A program made the position numbers and the translations under genes. Below the pieces are notes generated by a model. It made no database searches. It was not told the DNA's origin and saw nothing but the letters and a program-made list of their open reading frames with translations. From Planctomycetota bacterium (GTDB lineage Bacteria > Planctomycetota > Planctomycetia > Pirellulales > Thermoguttaceae): a DNA stretch of 7,163 bases. The stretch covers positions 1-7,163 of the forward strand of contig JAEWUR010000059.1 in the NCBI GenBank assembly GCA_023397045.1. Reading direction: 5' to 3'. Below, piece after piece: positions 1 to 6,232 of this stretch (the first letter of the stretch is position 1; each line of letters starts with the position of its first letter).

Positions 1-114
1 CGAATCGCGACCGAGCATCGATTGCAGGGATTGCTGGGCCCGTTCGATGCGCTCGTCGGTCAGCTCGCGGAGGAAGCGGGTCCAGTTCTCGCCGAATTCG
101 AATTTTCCATCCAT
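1..114 (-). CDS. Class I SAM-dependent methyltransferase, N-terminal fragment
   Basis: Only the first 38 codons are in the window; the gene continues past the left edge. It begins with ATG at 114-112 and reads MDGKFEFGENWTRFL, then a charged helix (RELTDERIERAQQSLQSMLG). An aromatic/Gly FxFGxNWxxFL opening followed by a helix with a 'RI..A..SL..ML' pattern is, from memory, the N-terminus of a group of class I SAM-dependent methyltransferases common in planctomycetes and cyanobacteria. The SAM-binding motif itself lies outside the window, so the function rests on this N-terminal resemblance alone and the substrate is unknown. A second ATG lies two codons downstream in another frame and is not used. 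There is no clear Shine-Dalgarno site. The gene lies 150 bases downstream of the response regulator on the same strand, so co-transcription is possible but interrupted by a palindromic repeat. Confidence 0.55.
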   Translation of the reverse strand, partial: MDGKFEFGENWTRFLRELTDERIERAQQSLQSMLGRDS

Positions 115-223
115 AATCTATGACCAACTGCGGCACCGGCTGCAATTGCACTACGTTGCGTTCACCCTCTCGACGTTGGGACGAAGAACCGTGGCGCAAA
201 ACAGGAGCAATTGGCAGATCGCC

Positions 224-255
224 CTTACCCTAACCCTCTCCCGGCGGGAGAGGGG
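224..255. repeat. Short palindromic intergenic repeat (CCCTCTCCC/GGGAGAGGG)
   Basis: CCCTCTCCC at 234-242 and GGGAGAGGG at 246-254 form a perfect 9-bp inverted repeat around a 3-base loop. It is preceded by CTTACCCTAA, which matches my memory of a very widespread bacterial intergenic repeat ('CCCTAACCCTCTCCC...GGGAGAGGG'). It begins 10 bases after the stop codon of the response regulator. A hairpin there could attenuate or end that transcript, but no T-run follows on the minus strand, so I call it a repeat and not an intrinsic terminator. Confidence 0.7.
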
Positions 256-264
256 ACGTTTTGC

Positions 265-1668
265 TCACAGCCCAAACTCCTTGATTTTGCGATAGAGCGT
301 GCGCTCGCCGATTCCGAGCATCTTGGCCGCCTCCTCGCGATTGCCGGCGGTCATGCGAAGCGTTTCGGCGACGAAGAGCCGCTCGATCTCGGCGATCGGC
401 TTGCCGACCAAGGCCGTGAGCGACGAGGTCGTGGGCTGGCCGATGGGTTCCGGCGTTCCGGCGAGTTCTTCGGGCAGGTCGTCGAGGTCGAGCAGTCCGT
501 CGTAATCGACCACGACCATGCTCTCGACGACGTTGCGGAGTTGGCGAACGTTGCCGGGCCAGTCGAAGGTCATTAGTTTGTGCCGCGCGGCAGGCGACAT
601 GCCGCGAATCTGCTTGCCATGCTGCGCGACGAACTGCTTGACGAAGTAGTCGATCAGGATCGGGATGTCCTGGCTGCGCTGGCAGAGCGTCGGCAGACGA
701 ATCGTGACGACCTTTAGCCGATGATACAGGTCGCTGCGGAAGGTGCCGGCCTCGATCGCCTCTTCCAGGTTGCGATTGGTGGCCGAGAGGATTCGGACGT
801 TCACCTTGATCGGGTTGTTCGAGCCGACGCGCGTGATCTCGCCGTTTTCCAACACGCGCAGGAGCTTGATTTGGGTGGGCAGGGGCATGTCGCCCACTTC
901 GTCGAGGAACATCGTGCCGCCGTGGGCGTATTCGAACTTACCGACCCGATCGGTCGAGGCGTCGGTGAACGCGCCCTTCACGTGACCGAACAGTTCGCTC
1001 TCCAAAATGTTCTCGCTCAGCGCGGCGCAGTTGAGCGCGACGAATGGCTTGTTCTTCCGCGGGCTGTTTTGATGGATCGATTGGGCCACCAGTTCCTTGC
1101 CGGTGCCGGTCTCGCCCTGGATCAACACGCTGGCGTTGGTCGGTGCGATCCGCTTGAGCCGCTCGATCACGTCGCGCATTTGCGGACTGTCGCCGACGAC
1201 GCCCTCGAACCCAAAGCGCTCGTCGAGCCGGCGTTTCAGTTCGAGATTGGTCCGGCGAAGCCGGGAACTCTCGATGGCTTTCGTGACGGTGGCGCGGAGT
1301 TGCGCGACATCGAGCGGTTTGAGCAGGTAGTTGAACGCCCCGCTGCGCATCGCCTCGACGGCCGACGGGACGGTGCCGTGGCCGGTCATGAGGATCACCT
1401 CGGCGTCGGGCTGGTCGGTCTTCGCGCGGCCGAGGATGCCCAGGCCGTCGATATCGTTCATCACCAGGTCGGTAATGACGACGTCGAACGGCGTCTCCTC
1501 GATCTGCTTCGCGCCCTCGCCGCCCGAGGTCGCCACGCGGCAGTGACAGCCGATCCGTTCGAGGCTTTCGGCCACGGTTTCGGCATGGGCGTGATCGTTA
1601 TCGACGATCAGCACCTCGGCCGGCGGATCGAAGGCGTTATTGGTCGATTTGGCTTCATTGGCATTCAT
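265..1668 (-). CDS. Sigma-54-dependent NtrC-family response regulator
   Basis: A 467-residue transcriptional activator with the standard three-part NtrC/AtoC layout. The receiver domain covers about residues 17-135, with phosphoacceptor D67 (VVITDLVM), T95 and K117 (LLKP); the acidic pocket reads VDND (D23, N24), with Asn where the second Asp usually stands. The AAA+ domain covers about 157-390: Walker A GETGTGKE 185-192, Walker B GTMFLDE with D256/E257, and a probable arginine-finger region FRSDLYHRL near 310-318. The sigma-54 contact loop reads GAFTDA (232-237) instead of the usual GAFTGA. A Fis-type helix-turn-helix ends the protein (about 444-467, [19 protein letters not shown]). When phosphorylated, such proteins form hexamers at enhancer sites and open sigma-54 promoters by ATP hydrolysis. 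Length is typical. The ATG at 1668 has no obvious Shine-Dalgarno site. The likely partner is the kinase at 2488-3228 on the same strand, now separated from it by the divergent Uma2 gene. Target genes are unknown. Confidence 0.95.
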   Translation of the reverse strand: MNANEAKSTNNAFDPPAEVLIVDNDHAHAETVAESLERIGCHCRVATSGGEGAKQIEETPFDVVITDLVMNDIDGLGILGRAKTDQPDAEVILMTGHGTVPSAVEAMRSGAFNYLLKPLDVAQLRATVTKAIESSRLRRTNLELKRRLDERFGFEGVVGDSPQMRDVIERLKRIAPTNASVLIQGETGTGKELVAQSIHQNSPRKNKPFVALNCAALSENILESELFGHVKGAFTDASTDRVGKFEYAHGGTMFLDEVGDMPLPTQIKLLRVLENGEITRVGSNNPIKVNVRILSATNRNLEEAIEAGTFRSDLYHRLKVVTIRLPTLCQRSQDIPILIDYFVKQFVAQHGKQIRGMSPAARHKLMTFDWPGNVRQLRNVVESMVVVDYDGLLDLDDLPEELAGTPEPIGQPTTSSLTALVGKPIAEIERLFVAETLRMTAGNREEAAKMLGIGERTLYRKIKEFGL

Positions 1669-1710
1669 GCCGATGATGATACCGAATCGACGCCGAAACG
1701 ACCAGAACCA

Positions 1711-1735
1711 CCCCTCGCGAGGAAGCCGGGAGGGG
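1711..1735. repeat. Small inverted repeat in the leader of the response regulator
   Basis: CCCCTC (1711-1716) and GAGGGG (1730-1735) are complementary around a 13-base loop, and the left arm also sits in the palindrome CCTCGCGAGG (1713-1722). It lies in the 174-base spacer between the divergent response regulator and Uma2 genes, about 45 bases upstream of the regulator start. It may be another copy of a dispersed GC-rich repeat or a weak leader hairpin. No function can be read from it. Confidence 0.35.
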
Positions 1736-1778
1736 CTGACCGCATCACGAACAGAGTGTCGTCTCTTGCGAAAGTGCC

Positions 1779-1807
1779 TTTACCTCGTAGGACGACCGAG
1801 CTACAAT
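1779..1807 (+). promoter_or_regulatory. Sigma-70-type promoter for the Uma2 gene
   Basis: TTTACC (1779-1784, 4 of 6 to TTGACA) and TACAAT (1802-1807, 5 of 6 to TATAAT) are separated by exactly 17 bases. Transcription would start near 1814, giving a leader of about 30 bases with a Shine-Dalgarno site before the ATG at 1843. The good -10 box, ideal spacing and correct placement support it. Confidence 0.6.
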
Positions 1808-1828
1808 ACTGATGGGTGGTGGGCTTGC

Positions 1829-1833
1829 AGGAG
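1829..1833 (+). promoter_or_regulatory. Ribosome binding site deciding the Uma2 start
   Basis: AGGAG stands 9 bases before ATG 1843. An in-frame GTG at 1816 would add nine residues, but it lies upstream of this site and within about 3 bases of the predicted transcription start, so ATG 1843 is preferred. Confidence 0.7.
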
Positions 1834-1842
1834 TTGTCTGTT

Positions 1843-2478
1843 ATGTCCGTAGAAAACCTTCCACAGGCCGAAAATCGCGTTCTTCTTTCCGGCATTTCTT
1901 GGGCCACCTTCGAGTCGCTTCTGGCCGAATCGAAGAACCCCGGCACCCGTTTCACCTACGATCGGGGGTATTTGGAGATGATGTCGCCCTCGCGAGAGCA
2001 TGAACGTTTGAAGCGTTACATCGGCCGGATGATCGAGGCCGCAACGGAAGAGTACAATATTCCGATCAGCAGCGCCAGCTCGACCACGCTAAAGGCCGAA
2101 TGGGAAGAACGGGGCTTGGAAGCCGACGAATCGTATTATATCGCCAACGAATCGCGTGTGCGGGGACGGGATGAGATCGATTTGCGGATCGATCCTCCGC
2201 CGGATCTGGCCGTCGAAGTGGACATCTCGTCGAGCTCACTCAATCAGTTGAGCATTTATGCCGACCTCGGCGTTCCCGAAGTCTGGCTCTGCGATGCAAC
2301 GACGCTGAAAGTGTATCAACTTCAATCCGACGGCACGTACATCCAGCAAACTCGCAGCCCGACGTTTCCGTTTATGCCGCTGGACGAAATTGAACGTTTT
2401 CTCGGCAAGCGAAACGAGACGGACGAAACAACGTGGATTCGCTCGTTCCGCGCGTGGTTGAAGACACTGGAACGGTGA
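1843..2478 (+). CDS. Uma2-family (DUF820) PD-(D/E)XK nuclease-like protein
   Basis: A 211-residue protein of the Uma2 family, which has a restriction-endonuclease-like fold and is strongly expanded in cyanobacteria and planctomycetes; its biological role is not settled. Family marks are the opening 'SWATFESLLAES' helix, the RFTYDRGYLEMMSPSREHE segment (about 36-54), PPPDLAVEVDISSSS (118-132) holding the likely catalytic D121 and E125, and LSIYADLGVPEVWLCD (136-151), the usual strand-helix-strand after the core. The position where many members carry a catalytic Lys is occupied by the 'SSSLNQL' segment, as in the subgroup with EVD(I/L)..SSL, so catalytic activity cannot be assumed. No signal peptide or membrane segment is seen. 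It has its own promoter and Shine-Dalgarno site, is divergent from the response regulator, and ends 9 bases from the end of the convergent kinase gene. This position, between two probably partnered two-component genes, suggests insertion of a single-gene cassette. Confidence 0.85.
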   Translation: MSVENLPQAENRVLLSGISWATFESLLAESKNPGTRFTYDRGYLEMMSPSREHERLKRYIGRMIEAATEEYNIPISSASSTTLKAEWEERGLEADESYYIANESRVRGRDEIDLRIDPPPDLAVEVDISSSSLNQLSIYADLGVPEVWLCDATTLKVYQLQSDGTYIQQTRSPTFPFMPLDEIERFLGKRNETDETTWIRSFRAWLKTLER

Positions 2479-2487
2479 TTTGGATCT

Positions 2488-3228
2488 CTACGCGTTGCCG
2501 TCGGCGGGGAGTCGGGCGGGGATGGGGAGCTTGATGGTGATTTGCGTGCCGCGGCCGGGCTCGCTTTGAAGGCGGATGCGGCCGCCGTGTCCTTCGATGA
2601 TTTTCTTCGTCGTGGGAAGGCCCAAGCCTGAGCCGCCGCGTTTGAGTGTGAAGAAGGCATCAAAGACTTTCGATTGCGTCTCGCCATCCATGCCGACGCC
2701 GGTGTCGATCAGGTCCAAGGCGACGCCGTCGGGCGTGCCGTAGGTGCGGACGACGAGTTGGCCACCTTGCGGCATCGCTTGTTCAGCGTTGAGCACCAGG
2801 TTCAGCAAGGCGCCGTGAAAGGCTTCTCGGTCAAGCAGCACCGTCGGCAAGTTGCCGGCAAGGTAGTCGATGATTTCGACGTTGGCCTCTTTCGCTTTCG
2901 GGCGATAGAAATCGAGGATCTGGCTGACCTGCGCGTTCAAGTCGCTTGGCTGGAGGTTCAGGCGATGGGCCTTGCTGAATCGCAAGAAGTTGTCGAGCAG
3001 GTCTTGCAGCCGGAGGCATTCCCGTTCGACCAGTTCAACTTTTTTGAGCGCCCGGCGATCGCGCGGCGATTCGGAATCGCGAAAATCCTCGGCCAACAAC
3101 TCCATGTTCATGCGGATGGTCGACAGCGGATTTTTGATTTCGTGCGCCAGCCCACCAGCCAGTCGCGCGATCTCGGTATACTGATCGATCAGCCGTTGGT
3201 TGTCGGCGTTGGGAGAATGAGACGGCAT
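2488..3228 (-). CDS. Soluble NtrB-like sensor histidine kinase
   Basis: A 246-residue kinase counted from ATG 3228. It has a HisKA dimerisation/phosphotransfer helix with LAHEIKNPL (phosphorylated H29) and an HATPase_c domain: N-box LLNLVLNAEQAM (N147), G1 box DTGVGM (D175-M180), F-box FDAFF (189-193) and G2 box GSGLGL (199-204), then HGG (214-216). All residues needed for autophosphorylation are present. There is no membrane segment, PAS or other sensor domain; only about 15 residues precede the HisKA helix, so the signal must come through a partner or the core itself. The probable substrate is the sigma-54 regulator at 265-1668. It follows pnp on the same strand after 75 bases. A longer form with TTG at 3282 is possible: AGGAG at 3288-3292 stands 5 bases before it, and it would add 18 residues encoded by a GGGATTA-type repeat. 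I prefer ATG 3228 because the extension looks repeat-derived, but ATG 3228 itself lacks a Shine-Dalgarno site. Confidence 0.9.
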   Translation of the reverse strand: MPSHSPNADNQRLIDQYTEIARLAGGLAHEIKNPLSTIRMNMELLAEDFRDSESPRDRRALKKVELVERECLRLQDLLDNFLRFSKAHRLNLQPSDLNAQVSQILDFYRPKAKEANVEIIDYLAGNLPTVLLDREAFHGALLNLVLNAEQAMPQGGQLVVRTYGTPDGVALDLIDTGVGMDGETQSKVFDAFFTLKRGGSGLGLPTTKKIIEGHGGRIRLQSEPGRGTQITIKLPIPARLPADGNA

Positions 3229-3239
3229 GGGAAAATACG

Positions 3240-3282
3240 GATTAGGGATTAGGGATTGGGGATTAGTTTTTCCAATCCCCAA
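3240..3282. repeat. GGGATTA-type tandem heptamer with inverted repeat between pnp and the kinase
   Basis: On the plus strand GGATTAGGGATTAGGGATT (from 3239) is followed by GGGGATTAG, giving telomere-like 7-base periodicity with several G-runs. TTGGGGATT (3256-3264) and AATCCCCAA (3274-3282) form a perfect 9-bp inverted repeat with a 9-base loop. The element fills most of the 75-base gap between pnp and the kinase. On the minus transcript the hairpin would form about 22 bases after the pnp stop, without a T-run, so termination is uncertain. It resembles dispersed intergenic repeats I associate with planctomycete genomes. Confidence 0.75.
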
Positions 3283-3303
3283 CCCCTCTCCTTTGGATTT
3301 CCC

Positions 3304-5412
3304 TTATTCGGCGCCTTCGGGCTTCCCGGCGGATTGCTCGCGGAGGACGGCCTTGCGGCTGAGCTTCACGCGGTCTTGATCGTCGATGGCGATCACCTTG
3401 ACCTGCATTTCATCGCCGACCTTGCAGACGTCCGCGACGCTGTTGACATAGCCGTCGGCCAGTTCGCTGATGTGGCAGAGGCCGTCCTTGCCGGGCAGGA
3501 TCTCGATGAACGCACCGAAATCCTTGACGCTGGTCACTCGGCCGTCGTAGATGCGGCCGACCTCGACCGAGGCGGTCAAGGCCTCGACGCGGCGCATGGC
3601 TTCGTTGGCGCCCTCGGCGTTGAAGCTGGCGATGCTCACGGTGCCGTCGTCCTCGACTTCGATCAACGCGCCGGTGGTCTCTTGGATCGAGCGGATCATC
3701 TTTCCGCCCGGGCCGATCAACAGGCCGATCTTTTCCGGGTCGATGTGCGTGCGGAGCAATCGCGGCGCCCAGGCCGAGATTTCGCTGCGCGGGCGGGAAA
3801 TGGCGCTGAGCATCTTACGGAGGATTTCGATCCGGGCTTCACGCGATTGGGCGAGCGTTTTGCGGACGATCTCCTCGCTGATGCCGGCGATCTTCAGGTC
3901 GAGTTGGATGCCGGTGATGCCGTTTTGCGTGCCGGACACTTTGAAGTCCATATCGCCGAAATGGTCCTCGTCGCCGATGATGTCGGTCAAGAGGACGTAG
4001 CGATCGGGCTCCTTGACGAGACCGACCGAGATGCCGGCCACGGGATTGCTGATCGGCACGCCGGCGGCCATCAGGCCGAGCGTGGCCGCACAGACGCTGG
4101 CCATCGAGCTGGATCCGTTGCTCTCCAGGATGTCGGAGATGATGCGGATGGTGTAGGGGAAGACGTCGGGATCGGGCAGGACGGGCTTCACGCTGCGTTC
4201 GGCCAACGCGCCGTGGCCGATCTCACGACGGCCCGGTCCGCGAATCGGACGGCACTCGCCCACCGAGAACGACGGGAAGTAGTAGTGGAGCATGAACTTC
4301 TGCGAGTATTCGTCGATCAGCCCATCGACGCGTTGTTCGTCGCGACCGGTGCCCAAGGTGACGGTGACCAGCGATTGCGTTTCGCCGCGTTGGAACACCG
4401 CCGAGCCGTGGACGCGGGGCAACACGTCGACCTTGCACTCGATCGGACGCAACGTGCGATGGTCGCGGCCGTCGGAACGGGTGCCGGTGAGGATCTGGTC
4501 GCGCGTGACGCGGGTTTCGAGCATTTCCCAAGCGACGGCAAAGGCATCGGCCGAGACGGCGCCGTCGGCCTTCGGGTCGGGAATCGTCTCTTCGAGAGCC
4601 TTCTTCTTCAGTTCGGAGCAGGCCTCGGCCCGGGCGAGTTTGCCCTCGGTCTGCTTGGCTGTACGGAAGGCGTCGTAGTATTTCGACCGCAGCGCCTGAT
4701 ACAATTCTTCGTGCGAGACCAACGCATACTCTTTCTTGACCGTGCCGACTTTCTGGGCCAGCTCTTCCTGCATCTCGCAGATCTCGCGGGTCACGGCATG
4801 GGCCGCGACGATGGCCTCGGCCATTTGGTCTTCGGGCATTTCACGGGCGAAACCCTCGATCATCAGGATCGAGTCCTTGCTGCCCGAGACGATCAGGTCG
4901 AGATCGCTCTCTTCCAAGGCGTCGTGGGTGGGGAATGGGACGAACTCGCCGTTGATCAGACCGAGGCGGACTGAGCCGATCGGGCCTTGGAACGGCAAGG
5001 GCGAGATGGTCAGCGCGGCCGACGCACCGTTCATCGCGAGGACGTCGCCATCGTTCTGACGGTCGCTAGCCATGACGAACGACTGAATCTGCACTTCGTC
5101 GCGGAACCCTTCGGGCCAGAGGGGACGGATGGGGCGGTCCATCAACCGGGCGGTCAATGTTTCTTTGGTGGTGGGTCGACCTTCGCGTTTGAGGAATCCG
5201 CCGGGGAACTTTCCGGCCGCGGCGACGCGTTCGCGATAGTCGCAGGTGAGCGGGAAGAAATCGCCCGCCCTGGGGGCGCCGGTGGCGACGGCCACCAGGA
5301 CGACGGTCTCGCCGTATTGAATTAAACAACTTCCGGCGGCCTGTTTGGCCAATTCGCCGGTTTCGATCGAAAGGACTGACGCTCCGATTTGCCGTTCTAC
5401 TCGTACTTTCAA
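3304..5412 (-). CDS. pnp: Polyribonucleotide nucleotidyltransferase (PNPase)
   Basis: A 702-residue protein of normal length for PNPase, the phosphate-dependent 3'-to-5' exoribonuclease that releases nucleoside diphosphates and can run in reverse to add tails; it acts as a cytoplasmic trimer. Domains in order: first RNase PH domain (about 1-140) with FFPLTCDYRER and FPGGFLKREGRP; helical linker (about 240-310); second, catalytic RNase PH domain (about 318-545) with GPGRREIGHGALAER (H400) and SNGSSSMASVCAA; and DEDHFGDMDFKV, with D483, D489 and K491 matching the catalytic Asp/Asp/Lys of the E. coli enzyme. A KH domain follows with GLLIGPGGKMIR (563-574), then an S1 domain (about 620-690, GRVTSVKDFGAFIEI). 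The start is TTG at 5412-5410, supported by AGGAG six bases upstream and by the family's usual MK.RVE.QIG opening. It lies 210 bases downstream of rpsO on the same strand, the conserved rpsO-pnp arrangement. That spacer shows only a weak 5-bp hairpin (5565-5581) and no convincing promoter or terminator. Confidence 0.98.
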   Translation of the reverse strand: MKVRVERQIGASVLSIETGELAKQAAGSCLIQYGETVVLVAVATGAPRAGDFFPLTCDYRERVAAAGKFPGGFLKREGRPTTKETLTARLMDRPIRPLWPEGFRDEVQIQSFVMASDRQNDGDVLAMNGASAALTISPLPFQGPIGSVRLGLINGEFVPFPTHDALEESDLDLIVSGSKDSILMIEGFAREMPEDQMAEAIVAAHAVTREICEMQEELAQKVGTVKKEYALVSHEELYQALRSKYYDAFRTAKQTEGKLARAEACSELKKKALEETIPDPKADGAVSADAFAVAWEMLETRVTRDQILTGTRSDGRDHRTLRPIECKVDVLPRVHGSAVFQRGETQSLVTVTLGTGRDEQRVDGLIDEYSQKFMLHYYFPSFSVGECRPIRGPGRREIGHGALAERSVKPVLPDPDVFPYTIRIISDILESNGSSSMASVCAATLGLMAAGVPISNPVAGISVGLVKEPDRYVLLTDIIGDEDHFGDMDFKVSGTQNGITGIQLDLKIAGISEEIVRKTLAQSREARIEILRKMLSAISRPRSEISAWAPRLLRTHIDPEKIGLLIGPGGKMIRSIQETTGALIEVEDDGTVSIASFNAEGANEAMRRVEALTASVEVGRIYDGRVTSVKDFGAFIEILPGKDGLCHISELADGYVNSVADVCKVGDEMQVKVIAIDDQDRVKLSRKAVLREQSAGKPEGAE

Positions 5413-5418
5413 GATACT

Positions 5419-5423
5419 CTCCT
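5419..5423 (-). promoter_or_regulatory. Ribosome binding site supporting the pnp TTG start
   Basis: AGGAG on the minus strand, six bases before TTG 5412. There is no in-frame ATG or GTG placed well for it, so it decides the rare start codon. Confidence 0.8.
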
Positions 5424-5622
5424 ACCTTCCTTCATCAGATTTTGAGTTGTCGCAGCGCGCGGACGACGAGATCACCGTGGGGCCGTGTAGAAACGAGCAG
5501 CGCCGGCGGGGGCCATGAAACCGCGGACAAAGACCACCGATGAACGCAATGCGCATGCCACAAAGATCCGCTGGGTGGATCCAACCAGCCGAAGCGCCAG
5601 GGTGCGAGAAGATCGCCGCGGA

Positions 5623-5892
5623 TTACTTACGGATATCCAGTCGGCGAAGGATGTCGAGGTAACGCTGCGGATCGACCTTTTTGAGGTAATCCAACAGCCG
5701 ACGACGACGGCTGACCAACATCAGTAGGCCTCGCCGGCAGGCGAAGTCTCGCTTGTGACCCTGCAAATGCCCGGTCAAGCTGTTGATCCGAGTCGTCAGG
5801 ATGGCAATTTGAACTTCCGGCGATCCCGTATCGCTGTCGTTGCGCTTGAATTCGCCGATCAGTTCCGTTTTACGCTCTTTGGTAATAGTCAT
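5623..5892 (-). CDS. rpsO: 30S ribosomal protein S15
   Basis: An 89-residue protein, the normal length of bacterial S15 (uS15), which binds the 16S rRNA central domain early in assembly of the 30S platform. Family signature is clear: opening TITKERKTELIGEFKRNDSDTGSPEVQIAILTTRI (residues 2-36 in two parts), then the H..D...RRGLL.LV..RR.LLDYLK segment (about 46-71) and the Y..I...L.IR tail. ATG 5892 gives the expected N-terminus. No well-placed Shine-Dalgarno site precedes it: the nearest purine-rich match, AAGGTGGAG (5908-5916), is 15 bases away. Upstream lie a structured leader and an extended -10 promoter. pnp follows on the same strand, as in many bacteria where rpsO and pnp are co-transcribed and the spacer is processed. 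S15 often represses its own mRNA through the leader. Confidence 0.98.
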   Translation of the reverse strand: MTITKERKTELIGEFKRNDSDTGSPEVQIAILTTRINSLTGHLQGHKRDFACRRGLLMLVSRRRRLLDYLKKVDPQRYLDILRRLDIRK

Positions 5893-6012
5893 CGGTTACC
5901 GCGACTGCTCCACCTTGGGCCGGGCTCGCGTGGCTTCTACAGGAAGCACGCTCCTCCTACCGCGTCTGCTACAACTCTGTCTAGAACTTGTATGTTTCAA
6001 CCAAATACTAAG
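5893..6012 (-). promoter_or_regulatory. rpsO 5' leader with strong hairpin, possible S15 autoregulatory site
   Basis: The leader runs from the predicted transcription start near 6012 to the rpsO ATG, about 120 bases. Its clearest structure is at 5928-5951: on the minus strand GCGTG-CTTC pairs with GAAG-C-CACGC, a 9-bp stem with one bulged C and a CTGTA loop. An alternative pairing of CGCGA (minus, 5930-5926) with TCGCG (minus, 5904-5900) would use the base of that stem and bring structure near the start codon, so two folds may compete. A strong AGGAGG (5953-5958) precedes a GTG-started frame of 17 codons (5896-5949) that ends just before rpsO. S15 autoregulation through leader RNA is known in several bacteria with unrelated structures; that this leader does so is inference. 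Confidence 0.35.
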
Positions 6013-6018
6013 CCCCTC

Positions 6019-6046
6019 AGTTTAGCAAAAGGTCGGCAGAATGCAA
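6019..6046 (-). promoter_or_regulatory. Extended -10 promoter for rpsO-pnp
   Basis: Minus strand TTGCAT (6041-6046, 5 of 6 to TTGACA if C is allowed at position four, 4 of 6 strictly), a 16-base spacer, and TGCTAAACT, an extended -10 (TGn plus TAAACT at 6019-6024, 4 of 6 to TATAAT). It is well placed about 125 bases upstream of rpsO and would also drive pnp. T-rich sequence lies further upstream (6069-6095 region), possibly helping polymerase binding. Confidence 0.5.
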
Positions 6047-6232
6047 CCGGGGAATCGAACGGAAGGACAAAAATGCTCACAAAAGCCCCAAAAAATCCAT
6101 AACCCACCCCGAAGAGTGGAGAAACCGGAGCGAATAACAATAAACTTACGCAGAATGGGAGATATAGAGCGTTCACGCAGGGCGTCGGTGTCGATCAGCA
6201 GCGTCTTGGCGTAACGCTTGTGGGCATAAGAC
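6047..6232. other. Spacer between divergent rpsO and methylase genes; no intact gene
   Basis: No supported gene is present here. The left half (6061-6100) has A-runs on the plus strand. A terminator-like hairpin facing left sits at 6090-6119. The right part (about 6120-6230) keeps an open minus-strand frame reading YAHKRYAKTLLIDTDALRE, with no start and no family I recognise; it could be a decayed gene end or chance. No convincing promoter for the methylase is visible; TTGTGG (6218-6223) and TATGCT (6240-6245), 16 bases apart, are a weak candidate overlapping the first palindrome. Confidence 0.4.
6090..6119 (-). terminator. UUCG-loop terminator-like hairpin facing rpsO
   Basis: On the minus strand CCACTC (6119-6114), loop TTCG and GGGTGG (6109-6104) form a 6-bp stem with one G-U pair and a C-G-closed UUCG tetraloop, an unusually stable loop. 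Six T follow at 6095-6090, but eight bases separate stem and T-run, which weakens the call. No minus-strand gene upstream of it is in the window, so it may have ended a gene now lost. Confidence 0.35.

Noticed and set aside
721..1812. Long plus-strand open frame (363 codons) opposite the response regulator
   Set aside because: It is antisense to a gene with all NtrC-family motifs, has no family resemblance, and shows the low-complexity composition typical of antisense frames in GC-rich DNA.
1816..1842. GTG 1816 as an earlier start for the Uma2 gene
   Set aside because: It lies nearly at the predicted transcription start and ahead of the AGGAG site that fits ATG 1843.
1665..1955. Minus-strand frame of 96 codons joining the start of the response regulator
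   Set aside because: It overlaps the well-supported Uma2 gene and its promoter and has no recognisable motif.
3256..4974. Very long plus-strand open frame (572 codons) opposite pnp
   Set aside because: It mirrors the codon pattern of pnp, is rich in Asp, Gly, Ala and Val as expected for a shadow frame, and has no recognisable domain or ribosome site.
5409..5435. Eight-codon ATG frame (MKEGRRVS) whose TGA overlaps the pnp TTG
   Set aside because: It has no ribosome site of its own and simply spans the pnp Shine-Dalgarno region; most likely chance.
5413..5622. Promoter or intrinsic terminator in the rpsO-pnp spacer
   Set aside because: Only a 5-bp hairpin (5565-5581) without a T-run and no paired -35/-10 boxes were found.
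6047..6060. tRNA T-arm-like sequence GTTCGATTCCCCGG on the minus strand
   Set aside because: The flanks do not form the T-stem, and no acceptor stem, anticodon arm or D-arm is found around it.
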